Assembly: GCA_003290165.1 (NCBI GenBank)
Contig: QNQO01000449.1
Span: forward strand, 620,001-684,000
Origin: Berberis thunbergii
Taxonomy: Eukaryota; Streptophyta; Magnoliopsida; Ranunculales; Berberidaceae
Reading direction: 5' to 3'
Length of the DNA: 64,000 nucleotides
Part shown: positions 23,767-33,423 of the stretch, one piece after another
Layout of the letters: each line of letters begins with the position of its first letter
How positions within the stretch are numbered: the stretch's first letter is position 1
Position numbers and translations under genes: made by a program
Notes under the pieces: model-generated
The model's input: only the letters and a program-made list of their open reading frames with translations
The model's database searches: none
Told to the model about the DNA's origin: nothing

Positions 23767-24690
23767 GCTTCTTCTTCTTCAGAGAATCCTCAGCTGCAGC
23801 AATTTTATCTGCACATGCTTTCTCCAGTTCAGATAGCATAGCCTTCTCTCTCTTCCCTAAAGAAAAATCAGTTTTTGAGTTAAAAATGTTAGCATAGTTT
23901 GTTTCTAGGACAATGGAACAAGTGAACTAAATCCACTCCTTACTTTGTTGTTCGTAACGGATGAAAAGCTTTTCCTTTTCTTCTTCAAATTTGCCAAATA
24001 TTTCTGCCAAAACCCATAGCCACAACATTTGGAACTGTGAGCACAATGAATAACATAATCTGGAAACAATTTAGATCTTTCCTCATCTGAATTTAAAAAT
24101 TTTACCTATGCTTTGGCCTGAATATGTTATATAGGACCACTTTTAAGGACTACCGATATGAGTTCCTTGTGCAAATAAGGATCTTGAGTACACAAAATTA
24201 TGACACTGTAAGTAAGTCATATTTATGTAAGGATAGAAAACATAGGGCAAGAAACATTATTAAATGTAAGAGCATGAACATGGTGGTCTCTAGAAACTGC
24301 TTAACTGTGTTTCATGTGCAAAGCCTAACTAATACAGTAATACTAATCAACATAAGATATATTGACTTTGTTTCAATCAGGATTTTATCTAACATCTTTT
24401 TCCTAGGATTAACCTTTCCATTCACATACTGACTATTTCATTTAACATCTTTCCAAATCTTAAATCTAGAGATTTACATTTCATTGTACCATAGAACAGC
24501 TAGGCCTGTTATCATCCCAATCATTCAGTTGAATATCATAAAAGGTAACAGGGCACAGTGGCACCAGTTCAGTCACATTAGTTAATGAGACACCATTTGC
24601 AAAGACAACAAAAACTCACCTGTTTTTCACACCTTCATTGAATTCAGGAATGTTCTCAACTGTTCCAATCTCATTCAGCATTTTAAGCAC
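23767..24690 (-). pseudogene. Captured coiled-coil protein exons, parent unknown
   Basis: Three minus-strand exon-like pieces: about 24620-24690 (MLNEIGTVENIPEFNEGVKN), 23943-24005 (KFEEEKEKLFIRYEQQ) and 23767-23858 (AMLSELEKACADKIAAAEDS, ending KKKKQ). The charged heptad-like content suggests a coiled coil. They follow one another with plausible splice sites, which suggests one parent gene. I cannot name it. Confidence 0.4.
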
Positions 24691-24699
24691 AACCTATCT

Positions 24700-25694
24700 C
24701 TTTTCAATCAATGACTCTTTTCTGCTAATGCTCTCTTATTTATAGCACTTATCATATTGACAGCTACTCTCACATATATTGACAGCTATTCTTAACAGAC
24801 ATACAGACATCTAACTGTCATCCTTCCTAACAGAGCACTCACAGTAATAACAGAGCACTAACACCTCACGGACAGAATTACAATGTAATATGAATGAATG
24901 AGGAAGGCTGTTCGAGAGGTCTTAGTCTCCTAATGAGCAACTGCTCAAGTGTACATTGTCTGATATCATGAATGAATACCCTGTTATTGCCATTCTCCTA
25001 TTTATACTAATACCTCACAGAGGTCTTTGCAACATTTCTAACAGAGCATTTCTAACCACTAACAGAATATACCAACAGAATACTGGAAATAACTAACATG
25101 TGCCAACCGCCCCAATGCAAAGGCTGACATTTCCCTGAGTTGCACGTCTGTACAATGTGAACTTGCAACAACCATAAAAATAAATCATTAAAGAAAGATG
25201 GAAGGCAACTAGGGCAATGGTTCAGCTGTATGAATACTCATCTGATCCAAAATCCATTATACAACAACTCAATTCAGAATAACAATCACACTTTAGGAGC
25301 AAGAAATAGTATATGTTTGAAAAACCATCATTTGAGAAAAAAGGGTCGGTTGAGACTGAAATAAGAGAGTGGGAGCGTGGAAGAAATGAGGATAGAGATG
25401 GAGGGGGCAAGAGGGAGAAAGACAGATGAACTTTTTCCTTAATGAAATTGTGGAATTCAAAACCCAAAACCCAAATCAATAATAAAGACCGTTCTGTTTA
25501 AACAATATATCTTACATTACTTGGAGAAAATATATTCTAATTTGAGTTCAAAATACCTGATTATTGAGTTCAAAATGCTCATCAGAGGATTTCATGCTTC
25601 AAAATGAATAATAAAATCATGAACTAACCCTTAACTGATGCTGCTCATCAACTGTCAAAACATCTAATGGCTAATAGTGTATAGCATTACTCAC
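24700..25694. other. No recognisable gene; possible decayed LTR
   Basis: The stretch 24700-25000 has TATTTATAG and repeated ACAGAGCAC and CTAACAG words reminiscent of a decayed LTR, but no defined ends. The 85-codon minus frame at 25222-25479 shows no family features. Confidence 0.3.
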
Positions 25695-25870
25695 CTGATA
25701 GTGTGTCCCATGCGGTATAAGTTGGGGGTAAACCCACAAACTTCTTTGAAGGATCTTTGGATGAATGTTGGTAAATTTTCCTTTTTCACTCACAAAGGAA
25801 GAAATAAGTCTTCCAACTGTGTAAAACAAGAAATAAGTCAGACATTGCAGATACTGAAAGTAAGCCAACA
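25695..25870 (-). pseudogene. Unidentified captured exon
   Basis: A minus-strand segment reading SSKDPSKKFVGLPPTYTAWD and ending TLSG at a GTGAGT donor looks exonic. The other frame over the same bases (LISSFVSEKGKF...) lacks a donor in phase and is less likely. Parent gene not recognised. Confidence 0.35.
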
Positions 25871-26630
25871 ACACAAGTAAATGTTACTTAGGAGAATGGT
25901 ACTTAGGAATGGTACTTAACTGGACTTTACATATTGAGGCCTTATATCTGTGCAATATGTAAGGCATAAGGTAAGCAGGTTAGTTACATCTTTTTCCATA
26001 ACAAGCATGCTAATATATGAATATTAGAAAGTATGCTAATCACAACCTAGACCATTTCATTCATGCATATATAATGCAGGCTAAAGTTGCTAAGAACTAA
26101 CAAAATAATATTCCTTACAATCCAACTACCTAATCTTTTAAAACTTGAAGTGTTAGTCAGAAGCCTTTGAGTGTTGGTTGCCACGCGACATTGTTTCAAC
26201 CTACTGAACCAAGGACTCTTGCTTCAACCCTTGCTAATCCAAAGACCGATATTTTCTAGAGTTTTAAGTCGAGCCTTTCCAATGGGACATGAAATAAAAA
26301 AAAATCCAAGAAAATCACATTTTTCTATTAATGGCTTGAAACCAGTGGTCACAAGGTGTCCAACATTTGGTAGGGTAAAGGTTATTGGAGTTTTGCAATA
26401 TAGTTATTTATGACTAGCATGCCATTTTAGGGTTTATATCACATAAGAGTTCGTGATTTCTCTAGATCAACATAACATGCACAAATTCTTGGATCATAAC
26501 ATCTTTCTCGAAATGACAAGAGAGCTACTCAGATATCAGATACATAATGACTCGAAACTCAACAAATAATGCACTAGAAATTGCAACTGCTAGAATGAAA
26601 TATGTAGTTAAGGGGCTTTATTCTGCAAAC

Positions 26631-27441
26631 CTTGTGTATCTTCCCATTCTTCAAATGGTACCGCACACCAGACCAGTTGATAGATTGAGAAAAATGTGAT
26701 CTTACTACAGAGATCGGGTATAAGAAATTGTCTACCAGCATAGCTATAAATATCTGCAGTCGTATCAAAACCATGACACAATTCATCATATTAGTATTAG
26801 GTTTCCAAACCCCAGAAAATTATATTTTTGAAAAGTAGCAAGTTTTAATTCTTCTGCAATTTAAAACTCCATAGGGCTCAGTACTTACTAGTAACCAGTA
26901 GTATGAATCAAGTGAGACAGGGGGCTCTTCAGGAGATAAAATGTTGCACAACTGAATTTCCACCTTTGTTAAGTTCCACATTGAAAGGAGCTCTATAATA
27001 GTACATACAGCCAAGCAGGCTGGCAGTATCAAGTTTGTGCAAAATCCATTAACATTACTGTAAGAAGTATGAAAAATGAGTGACAATGAAATTAATGAAA
27101 TTTGATAGGACTAAAACAGTTTGTAACTTTCCATGCACAATGTGCACAATGCAGAGTGTAAATCACGATATCCTGATAATAAACTTTTCAATGAATTAAA
27201 CCTTTCTGAAAAGAGAGTACAACGCTTACCACAAGAAGGAATGGATTTTCCCTGCAATAGATAATCTTCAGGACCTAGTCTTAGCGCTGCTGCAATGTGA
27301 ATCATCGCCATCAGATAAGACGCAACAAATCCCCAGTATAGATAGAAGTGAACTGTAAATAATGCGCAGTTCATAATCCAGTTAATTGGAGATATGTATG
27401 ATTCCTGAACAAATGTTTGCTTCCTCAAGTAATTCCAATAT
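26631..27441 (-). pseudogene. Glucosylceramide synthase-like fragment, three exons
   Basis: Minus-strand exons: 27230-27441 (YWNYLRKQTFVQESYISPIN and hydrophobic spans), 26889-about 27061 (CTIIELLSMWNLTKVEIQLC, then a PEEPPVSLDSYYW loop) and 26631-26753 (VDNFLYPISVVRSHFSQSIN, then WSGVRYHLKNGKIHKV). This resembles the C-terminal membrane-spanning half of plant ceramide glucosyltransferase, which makes glucosylceramide at the ER/Golgi. The final WSG(I/V)RY-K-GKI motif is conserved. The glycosyltransferase catalytic half is missing. Splice sites are good (GTAAGC, GTAAGT). Confidence 0.65.
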
Positions 27442-27686
27442 CTACAAAGAACAAATGAAAAAGTAGTTAAGGACATGAAAATAAATGGATGGTAATTGTG
27501 TTCCAAGGAAGGCTGACATACAACACTACATATTGACACATAACGCTATACCTGGAGAAACTAAGATCACTTGCAAGGGGGTTAGGAAAATGAGAGTATT
27601 AGTGAGTTCCTTTAATAGCAGAAAAATACACTATCATTTTCTGATTAAACAAGATCTATTAATGACATAAGTGAACATATGCATAC

Positions 27687-27830
27687 CTGAGCTGCTTCAC
27701 AAATGGATACAACTCGAGGACTCGATCTTACTGCATAAACAGCAGATTTGAACTTCAGGGAATGAACATAAGAATGGGATTTCAAGGAATAAAATTGAAC
27801 AACTGTTGGCAAAATTGAACAACTGTTCCC
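27687..27830 (-). pseudogene. ATG18-like WD-repeat (PROPPIN) exon fragment
   Basis: The minus-strand exon reads VVQFYSLKSHSYVHSLKFKS and then AVYAVRSSPRVVSICEAAQ before a GTATGC donor. This matches the early beta-propeller repeats of the plant ATG18f/g/h (BCAS3-domain) group, which bind phosphoinositides in autophagy. Only one exon is present. A short internal duplication (CAAAATTGAACAACTGTT) lies at its upstream edge, which may mark the capture junction. Confidence 0.75.
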
Positions 27831-27971
27831 AAACATAATTTAAGTCTATAGATACTTGCACTTAAGCTTCAGCTAGTTACCTTAAAATGAACAATCACGT
27901 GCCCGTAGTGTATTTTACTCAGCTCCTCTTTTGCTGCCACCATTACATTGCTTCCAACATAGTTGTAACTA

Positions 27972-29628
27972 TCAATCATCAAGTTCCACATGATTCTTAC
28001 ACCATACAAAGAAATCACCAACGTCCAAATCCCCCATCATGTCTTCTTTTTTATCACTCTTGTAAAGTTTCACCTCAGTCCTGAATTTGAAACATAAGGA
28101 AAGTCTAATCTCTGTTGCAGGGTTCAATGATCCATGACAAGCGCAAGAGAATCGATGGATAGGATCTACAACCTCTATTGCTATTGCAATGACATTCTTT
28201 TCCCAATCACAAACTTTGTAAGTCCTTGACACTGAGGAACAAGATTGCTTGGAGAAGGAAACCTCGCAACACCTTGAGAAGATGATGGTAATGGAGATGG
28301 TGGTAATGGAGATGAAGGTAATGGAGATGGAGGTAATGGATTTTTTGGTTGCCTTGTCGATTGTGCAAGGGATGACGGTGTATCTTCAGTTATTTGTGTC
28401 CGTCCTTGTGTTCCCTCACTTGTTGATAATCTCACATTCGTTCCACTTTCAAGTCTCTCTCGTATCCATCTAACATTTTCTTCCAATCTATCATATTTTT
28501 CGCTAAATTTTTTTACTTCCAATGTTTTATCCAAAAGCAATGAACGAGCGGGAAGTGCAGCATCATACTTCCTTTTAGAGACGGTGGTTCCAACACAACG
28601 AGTACGTCCCCTCGCTTCTTGGCCAAACACTTGGCTTAGAGGATCATCATCAATAGTGAGGTCAGTGGTGCCTTGGGTTGAAGATTCTTGCAAGGCGGCT
28701 TTTTTTGCTTTAACTTGTTCCTTCAAAAGAACGAAAAAATAAAATAAATCAGGACACAAATAATATTCAAACAACTACAAAGTAAATTAAGAATTGTGTA
28801 TAAAAGACATCATTGGGCACATACCATATATAGTTCAGCACCATCCGTGGGTTTTCCATCCTTTCCCGTGTGACAAGCAATCCATATGTCAGTGCGTGTG
28901 ACTGGTTCCCCATCAGGGTTCTTCTCAACCTATATACTTGAAAGATTAGTCTCAGCCTATATAGTTAAATGGTATATAATATTGTACTTGTAGCTAGAAA
29001 CTCAATTACCATTTCATACTCTACTTCTGCAGCATTCTTTTGGCCACCCCCCATACATACTTTGAAGCCTTTTTGTTTTTTGCATTTTGGGCTCTAATTG
29101 CCTTCGCTTCAGGGGTGCTCTCATAGCGAACAAACTCCTTCCAATCCTCCTCCCTTACACCATTTGGAACATGCTTCTCTTGTTCCTCAATGGTAGGATA
29201 CTTATCCAAATAATTCTTCCTAAGATATGCCTTGAACCTTCTATAATATTTAGGCATTTTCAAATGCAAACTTCTTTTCACATAATTTGGGATGCCGTAT
29301 TCACGCTGTAAATAAGCCATTGAGATATAAGTTGAAATTAAAATAAGACATTATGAAAATAAATGATGTAAAATCTCACCTTGAGGCCATTCCACACATC
29401 CTCTTTGTAGTTGTAAGTAACATGGTGTCAACCCTTGAATTTGATGAGCACAAGGGTTTCAACAAGCTTTCCAATGTTTTTATTGAAATTTCTAGCACCA
29501 GGTTCAACTGCTAAATCGTGGAGGTTGAACTGTATGGTCTTTTTAACTTCACTGTCATCATTTGTAGATGTAGTGACATCAATGGTGGAGAGATTGCCGC
29601 GAGTACTATCCATTTCTATCAATGACAT
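27972..29628 (-). pseudogene. CACTA second transposase gene (Transposase_24 type), four exons, frameshifted
   Basis: Minus-strand exons: 29380-29628 (ATG at 29628), 29010-29305, 28825-28929 and 27972-28720. Exon 2 carries PKYYRRFKAYLRKNYLDKYP, and WKEFVRYESTPEAKAIRAQN followed by NKKAS. Exon 3 carries EPVTRTDIWIACHTGKDGKP. Exon 4 has VKAKKAALQES, a KYDRLEENVRWIRERL helix, a PLPPSPLPSS low-complexity run and a C-terminal DWEKNVIAIAIEVVDPIHRF domain. This domain order is that of the plant En/Spm-associated Transposase_24 family. A frame change in the G-run near 29055 and another near 28225 break the reading frame, so this copy is probably non-functional. It lies nearest the 32720 terminus, in the position expected for the element's own gene. 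Confidence 0.85.
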
Positions 29629-29914
29629 TATAGATATTAACCATTATCAAACAAAAAGAAATAAGAAACAACTATATACACCACATTTATAGATAATTTT
29701 CTTCCACAACATATCACCACAAATAGATTTTTATAAAGCATTGGAAAAGCCAATCTAAATACATAGCTACAAAGCTTCCATTTCCCAACTCAAAAGTCAA
29801 AATAAGAAACAAAGGCAAAATATTTGGTCTCAACCAAAGAGGATGACTAAAATAGCATTAGAAATGCATCAAAAAATATTGTAGCATAGTCAATTAAAAT
29901 TCCAGTAATAAAAA

Positions 29915-30312
29915 AATAACGAGGTGTTCATCCAAGAATTGTTCTTATAATTGTTTTGAGAAAACAAATAGAAATAAAGAATTGTTCTTAGAATTGTGTT
30001 GAAGAATGTTCTAATATGATGTGTATTATTCTTCAATCATACTGCAATAAAAGATAAGTTGAGAATTCAACATATACCTTATCCTCTTCGAGTTTCTGAC
30101 GGATCTTCTCCCTTGCTTTTCTCTCTTCCTCCTTTTCTATTTTCCGCAAGGCAATTATCCTACAACAGGAGGAAAATGAATCTATTTTAGTTCTAGGGGG
30201 CAAACAAATAAATTACACGAACGGAATTTCTTGAAAATAAAGATACTAAGGATGTAATAAAATGAATCTATTTTAGTTTTAGGGGGCAAACCAATAAAAT
30301 GATGAATGTAAT
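29915..30312 (-). repeat. Inverted copy of 11886-12310
   Basis: It holds the UBX-like exon (30078-30159, intact GTATAT donor, REKIRQKLEEDK), the doubled GCCCCCTA(A/G)AACTAAAATAG intron run and one unit core of the 318-bp array. The order matches element B, read on the minus strand. Confidence 0.85.
30078..30159 (-). pseudogene. UBX-domain protein exon fragment (copy in element C)
   Basis: Third copy of the 82-nt exon. Both splice sites are intact (TTGTAG before, GTATAT after) and the frame is open, so this is the best-preserved copy. The UBX domain itself is absent, as in the others. Confidence 0.45.
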
Positions 30313-31168
30313 ATTGTACTATACTCTGGAAATCTTATTAAAGTTGTTCTTAAGACATTATAAGTTGCATTTTATAAAAGCATTTAAAAATAATGGGAAA
30401 AAAATATATCTTATATCTTACCTCAACAGTCTTCAAACTGTGCCTTTGAACTACTTCACACTCTGCTTCAATGCAGAGATTCTTATATCTTACCTCAACA
30501 GTGGGTATTTTCACACCAACTCTGTAAGATCAGTTTTAGAACATTATAATGCGAGCAAAACATGGATGCATCTTAAAAGCATAGTTACAAACAAATAACA
30601 TAAGAAAATGACTAATGCGAGATTCAATAAATAAAATGCATAGATGGGATAAGATCCTTGATACACAGCAATTCAGCTAAAAAAACCACTCTTTAAGCCT
30701 TAAACTAATAAAGACTCTCATTAATGACGCACTGCAATCTTTTGGAATCTATTATACCATGTGGTTGCAGAACAATGGAAGAAAGCAAGCCAATAACTGA
30801 TTGTTTAAGGACATTTGTCCTCTTTGTTTTGACAGAAAATAATAAAGCTCATCCTGATCGAAAAATACTGGAACACCCAAAGTGAATACTGGTAGATAAA
30901 CCTCACTTATAGTTGGAAGTCATTGAACGACTACAAAATGCAACTAAAGGAATATGCTAAATTGCTTGAAAATCATTGACCAATCTAATGAACTTCAATT
31001 CATCCAGTTGTGTTGTTGTATTTGTTATGGTACCCTATACAATGTTTCATTGACCTTCTTTCTACATTCTCAATCCAACTCAATTACTTGAGTTACATTG
31101 GATCTCCTATCCAAACTAATTGTTTCTAAAATACCAAAATCATGCTTATTGTCGATCTTAGAAAGAAA

Positions 31169-31225
<57 letters not shown>

Positions 31226-31635
31226 TTAAAATAAGAATTCATCAACAACCCATAATAGTGCAAATAAAAGGAAGATCGTTCTAGGATTTTAGCATATAAA
31301 ACAAAGAACTAGATATCAAAACCAAAAAACAAGGTAGTTTAACATCAATTACATGATGCTTGAAATGGCAGGGACACAAATAAGAAATAGAATGAAGGGA
31401 ACATAAGAAAAACCCTTGACTATGAATCAATCCAAGATGCACTGAACAATGAATAGGATCAAGTTTACAGGTCAATAATGTTGACAAGACATAGACGACA
31501 TAATTACTAATAATGGCAGGACTCCACTAACATTCAATCTTTGAGCTGCGTTAACATTTGTATGTAAATCATATAGCTAGAGTATATCTAGTGTCATATT
31601 AATTATGCACATTCCATGTATTGAAGCAAACTTAC
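30313..31635. other. Element C interior, only weak exon-like pieces
   Basis: TCTTATATCTTACCTCAACAGT occurs twice (about 30408 and 30480), each time as the complement of a possible ...GTTGAG/GTAAGA splice donor, so a small exon end may have been duplicated. Otherwise AT-rich with no recognised protein. The 99-codon plus-strand frame at 30299-30598 is judged chance. Confidence 0.3.
31177..31220. repeat. (AT)n microsatellite
   Basis: About 22 uninterrupted AT units following a short poly-A run. Confidence 0.95.
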
Positions 31636-32074
31636 TTGTCCATGCTTCTCCTAAGTTTCTGCAATAGAAGGAGGTTATCTTTTTCAATGTGTTTGATGAG
31701 CTTTTCGATTAACAAGTCACACATAATAGCCATTGTCAACCATCATAGTAGGTTTACTGATTTAAACTAATTTATAAATTAGCAATGACTTACTTCTACT
31801 CTTAATCTATATTCCTGAGATGTATTTCCTGGTTTTAAATTATATCAGGAATTTCATACAAAAATTAAATATTCAAAAAATTAAATTATATCGGGAATTT
31901 ATCAGGCATACGGTTTTGAGCCCTAGAGATTCAAACCCTAATTTCAAAAAACCTCTAAATAAAACCTACAGATTCAAAAAAAAATTCAGGAACCATAGAG
32001 ATTCAAAACCTCTAAATAAAAAAACACTACATTCAGGAACCCAAATTTCATCAAAAATAAAACAGAGAGAGAGA
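31636..32074. other. Element C interior between cargo exons and leader
   Basis: The minus strand around 31636-31735 reads LLIEKLIKHIEKDNLLLLQK, a possible small coiled-coil exon with no recognised parent. The rest (31740-32074) looks like intron downstream of the leader. Confidence 0.3.
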
Positions 32075-32400
32075 GAGAGTACCTGTACGAGAGAATGGTT
32101 GCAGTGGCTGATCGATTTTGCAAATGGTTTGGTGGTTGAAGACGCCGAGTAAGGAGGGAAGACCAGGGAAGGAGGGGAGTTGGTAAGTCGAGGGAGGAGC
32201 AGGGAAGTCGAGGGAGGAGGGAAGGAGGGGAGGAGGGAAGTCGAGGGAGGGAGCAGGGAAGTCGAGGGGAATGGAGTCGAGGGAGGGAGCAGGGAAGGAG
32301 AGGGTCGATGTCGAGTAGAGGGAGCAGGTTTGTCGAGTGGAGGGAAGGTTTGTCGATGGAAGTCGAGTGGAGGGAAGGTCGAGCGCCAAAATAGCCCGCC
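32075..32400 (-). other. Leader of element C with CTTCCCTGCTCCCTCGA minisatellite
   Basis: On the minus strand an imperfect minisatellite (about 32161-32385) of CTCGACTTCCCTGCTCCCT units is followed by CTCGGCGTCTTCAACC...AAATCGATCAGC(C/G)ACTGCA and then a TACAGGTACTCTCTC donor-like site near 32080. The same minisatellite plus leader occurs at 48256-48545 (+) in complex D. It is likely the first exon of the element's transcript. Apparent long open frames here come from the low-complexity repeat. Confidence 0.6.
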
Positions 32401-32720
32401 CAATTTTTTTCAGCTTTTAATGTAGCCACGGTTTTGAGCCGTTGCAACAAATAGCCACAGTTTTGAACCGTTGCCAATTTTTTTTTCGCAACGCTTTTGA
32501 GCCGTTGCTAATAATACCCACGGTTTTGAGCCGTTGCTACTAATAGCCACGGTTTTTAGCCGTGCCAAATACACCAACGGTTTTAAGCCGTGGCCATTTT
32601 TTTTACCCACGATTTTAAGCCGTTGGTAATTATAGCTACGATTTTTTGCCGTGGCAAATAAACCAACGGCTTAGAACCGTGGCCAGCTCGGCGTAGCTAA
32701 ACTGACCTTTTGGTGTAGTG
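32401..32720 (-). repeat. Subterminal palindromes and terminus of element C
   Basis: Repeats of GCCACGGTTTTGAGCCGTTGC-type palindromes, then the tip GACCTTTTGGTGTAGTG ending at 32720. The three bases outside are TCA. Confidence 0.85.
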
Positions 32721-33420
32721 TCACTACGGGAGTAAACCAAAATGTCATCGATAAAAATAATGACGAACTTGTCCAAATATGGTCGAAAGATCCCGTTCAT
32801 CAGGTCCATGAAAAAGGCTGGGGCCTTTGCCAAACCAAAAGGCATGACTGGAAACTCGTACAACCCATATCTCATACGAAAAGCCATGAGATGAATACTA
32901 TCTTCTTCTACACCCATCTGATGATATCCAGTTCTCAAGTCAAACTGAGAAAACACCCCTGCTCCCCTCAACTGATTCAGAAGATCATCAATTCGAGGCA
33001 ACAGGTACTTGTTCTTAATAGTCTTTTTGTTCAGCTCCATATAGTCAATACACATCCTCAAGGTACCATCCTTCTTCGAAACAAAAATTGCGGGTTCTCT
33101 CCACGGAGAATTACTAGGACGTATGAACCTAGTTCATACACACCTCAAAAGGATTACACATATATACATTAACATGAATAAACATGTCAATAAGTATAGT
33201 CGAATAAAACAAAAACACAAAGAATTTACCCTTTTTGCAACATCTCATCCAACTGAACTTTCATCTAGTTCAATTCCTTCGGTGCCATCCGATACGCTGC
33301 CTTAGAGATGGGAGCGGTTTCAGGTATTAAATCGATTCGAAACTCAACTTCTCGCCTAGGTGGCAAGCAAGGAATTTCCTGAAATACATCCTCATAATCT
33401 CTTACCACTTCTACATCTTG
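32721..33420 (-). pseudogene. Ty3/gypsy reverse transcriptase, partial
   Basis: The minus strand reads [20 protein letters not shown], then [30 protein letters not shown] and the catalytic [11 protein letters not shown], where it is cut by the transposon terminus. Upstream (33310-33420) the protease-RT linker continues, with [21 protein letters not shown] 100-110-bp AT-rich insertion at about 33130-33232 splits QKG from FIRPSNSPW. Its ends read GTAAAT...TAG, like an intron. RT copies element RNA to DNA; this copy is dead. Confidence 0.88.
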
Positions 33421-33423
33421 AAT

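Larger units (their letters stand above)
20141..32720 (-). mobile_element. CACTA element C (minus strand), left end at 32720
   Basis: The terminus CACTACACCAAAAGGTCAG (minus strand, ending at 32720) is followed by subterminal palindromes (32405-32700), a minisatellite-rich leader, a UBX-like exon, the array core, the transposase gene and then five or more captured fragments, all in the minus orientation. The inner (right) end is not recognisable, so 20141 is only the last cargo seen. The element interrupts the reverse transcriptase of a gypsy element. Confidence 0.6.

Noticed and set aside
31966..32477. Overlapping long open frames on both strands (up to 163 codons), serine/proline-rich or glycine/arginine-rich
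   Set aside because: They arise from the minisatellite in the element C leader; the repeat length keeps several frames open at once.
5392..32720. Treating 5392-32720 as one clean 27-kb element
   Set aside because: No matching target duplication (GAC or AAT versus TCA), and transposase copies lie in opposite orientation inside.
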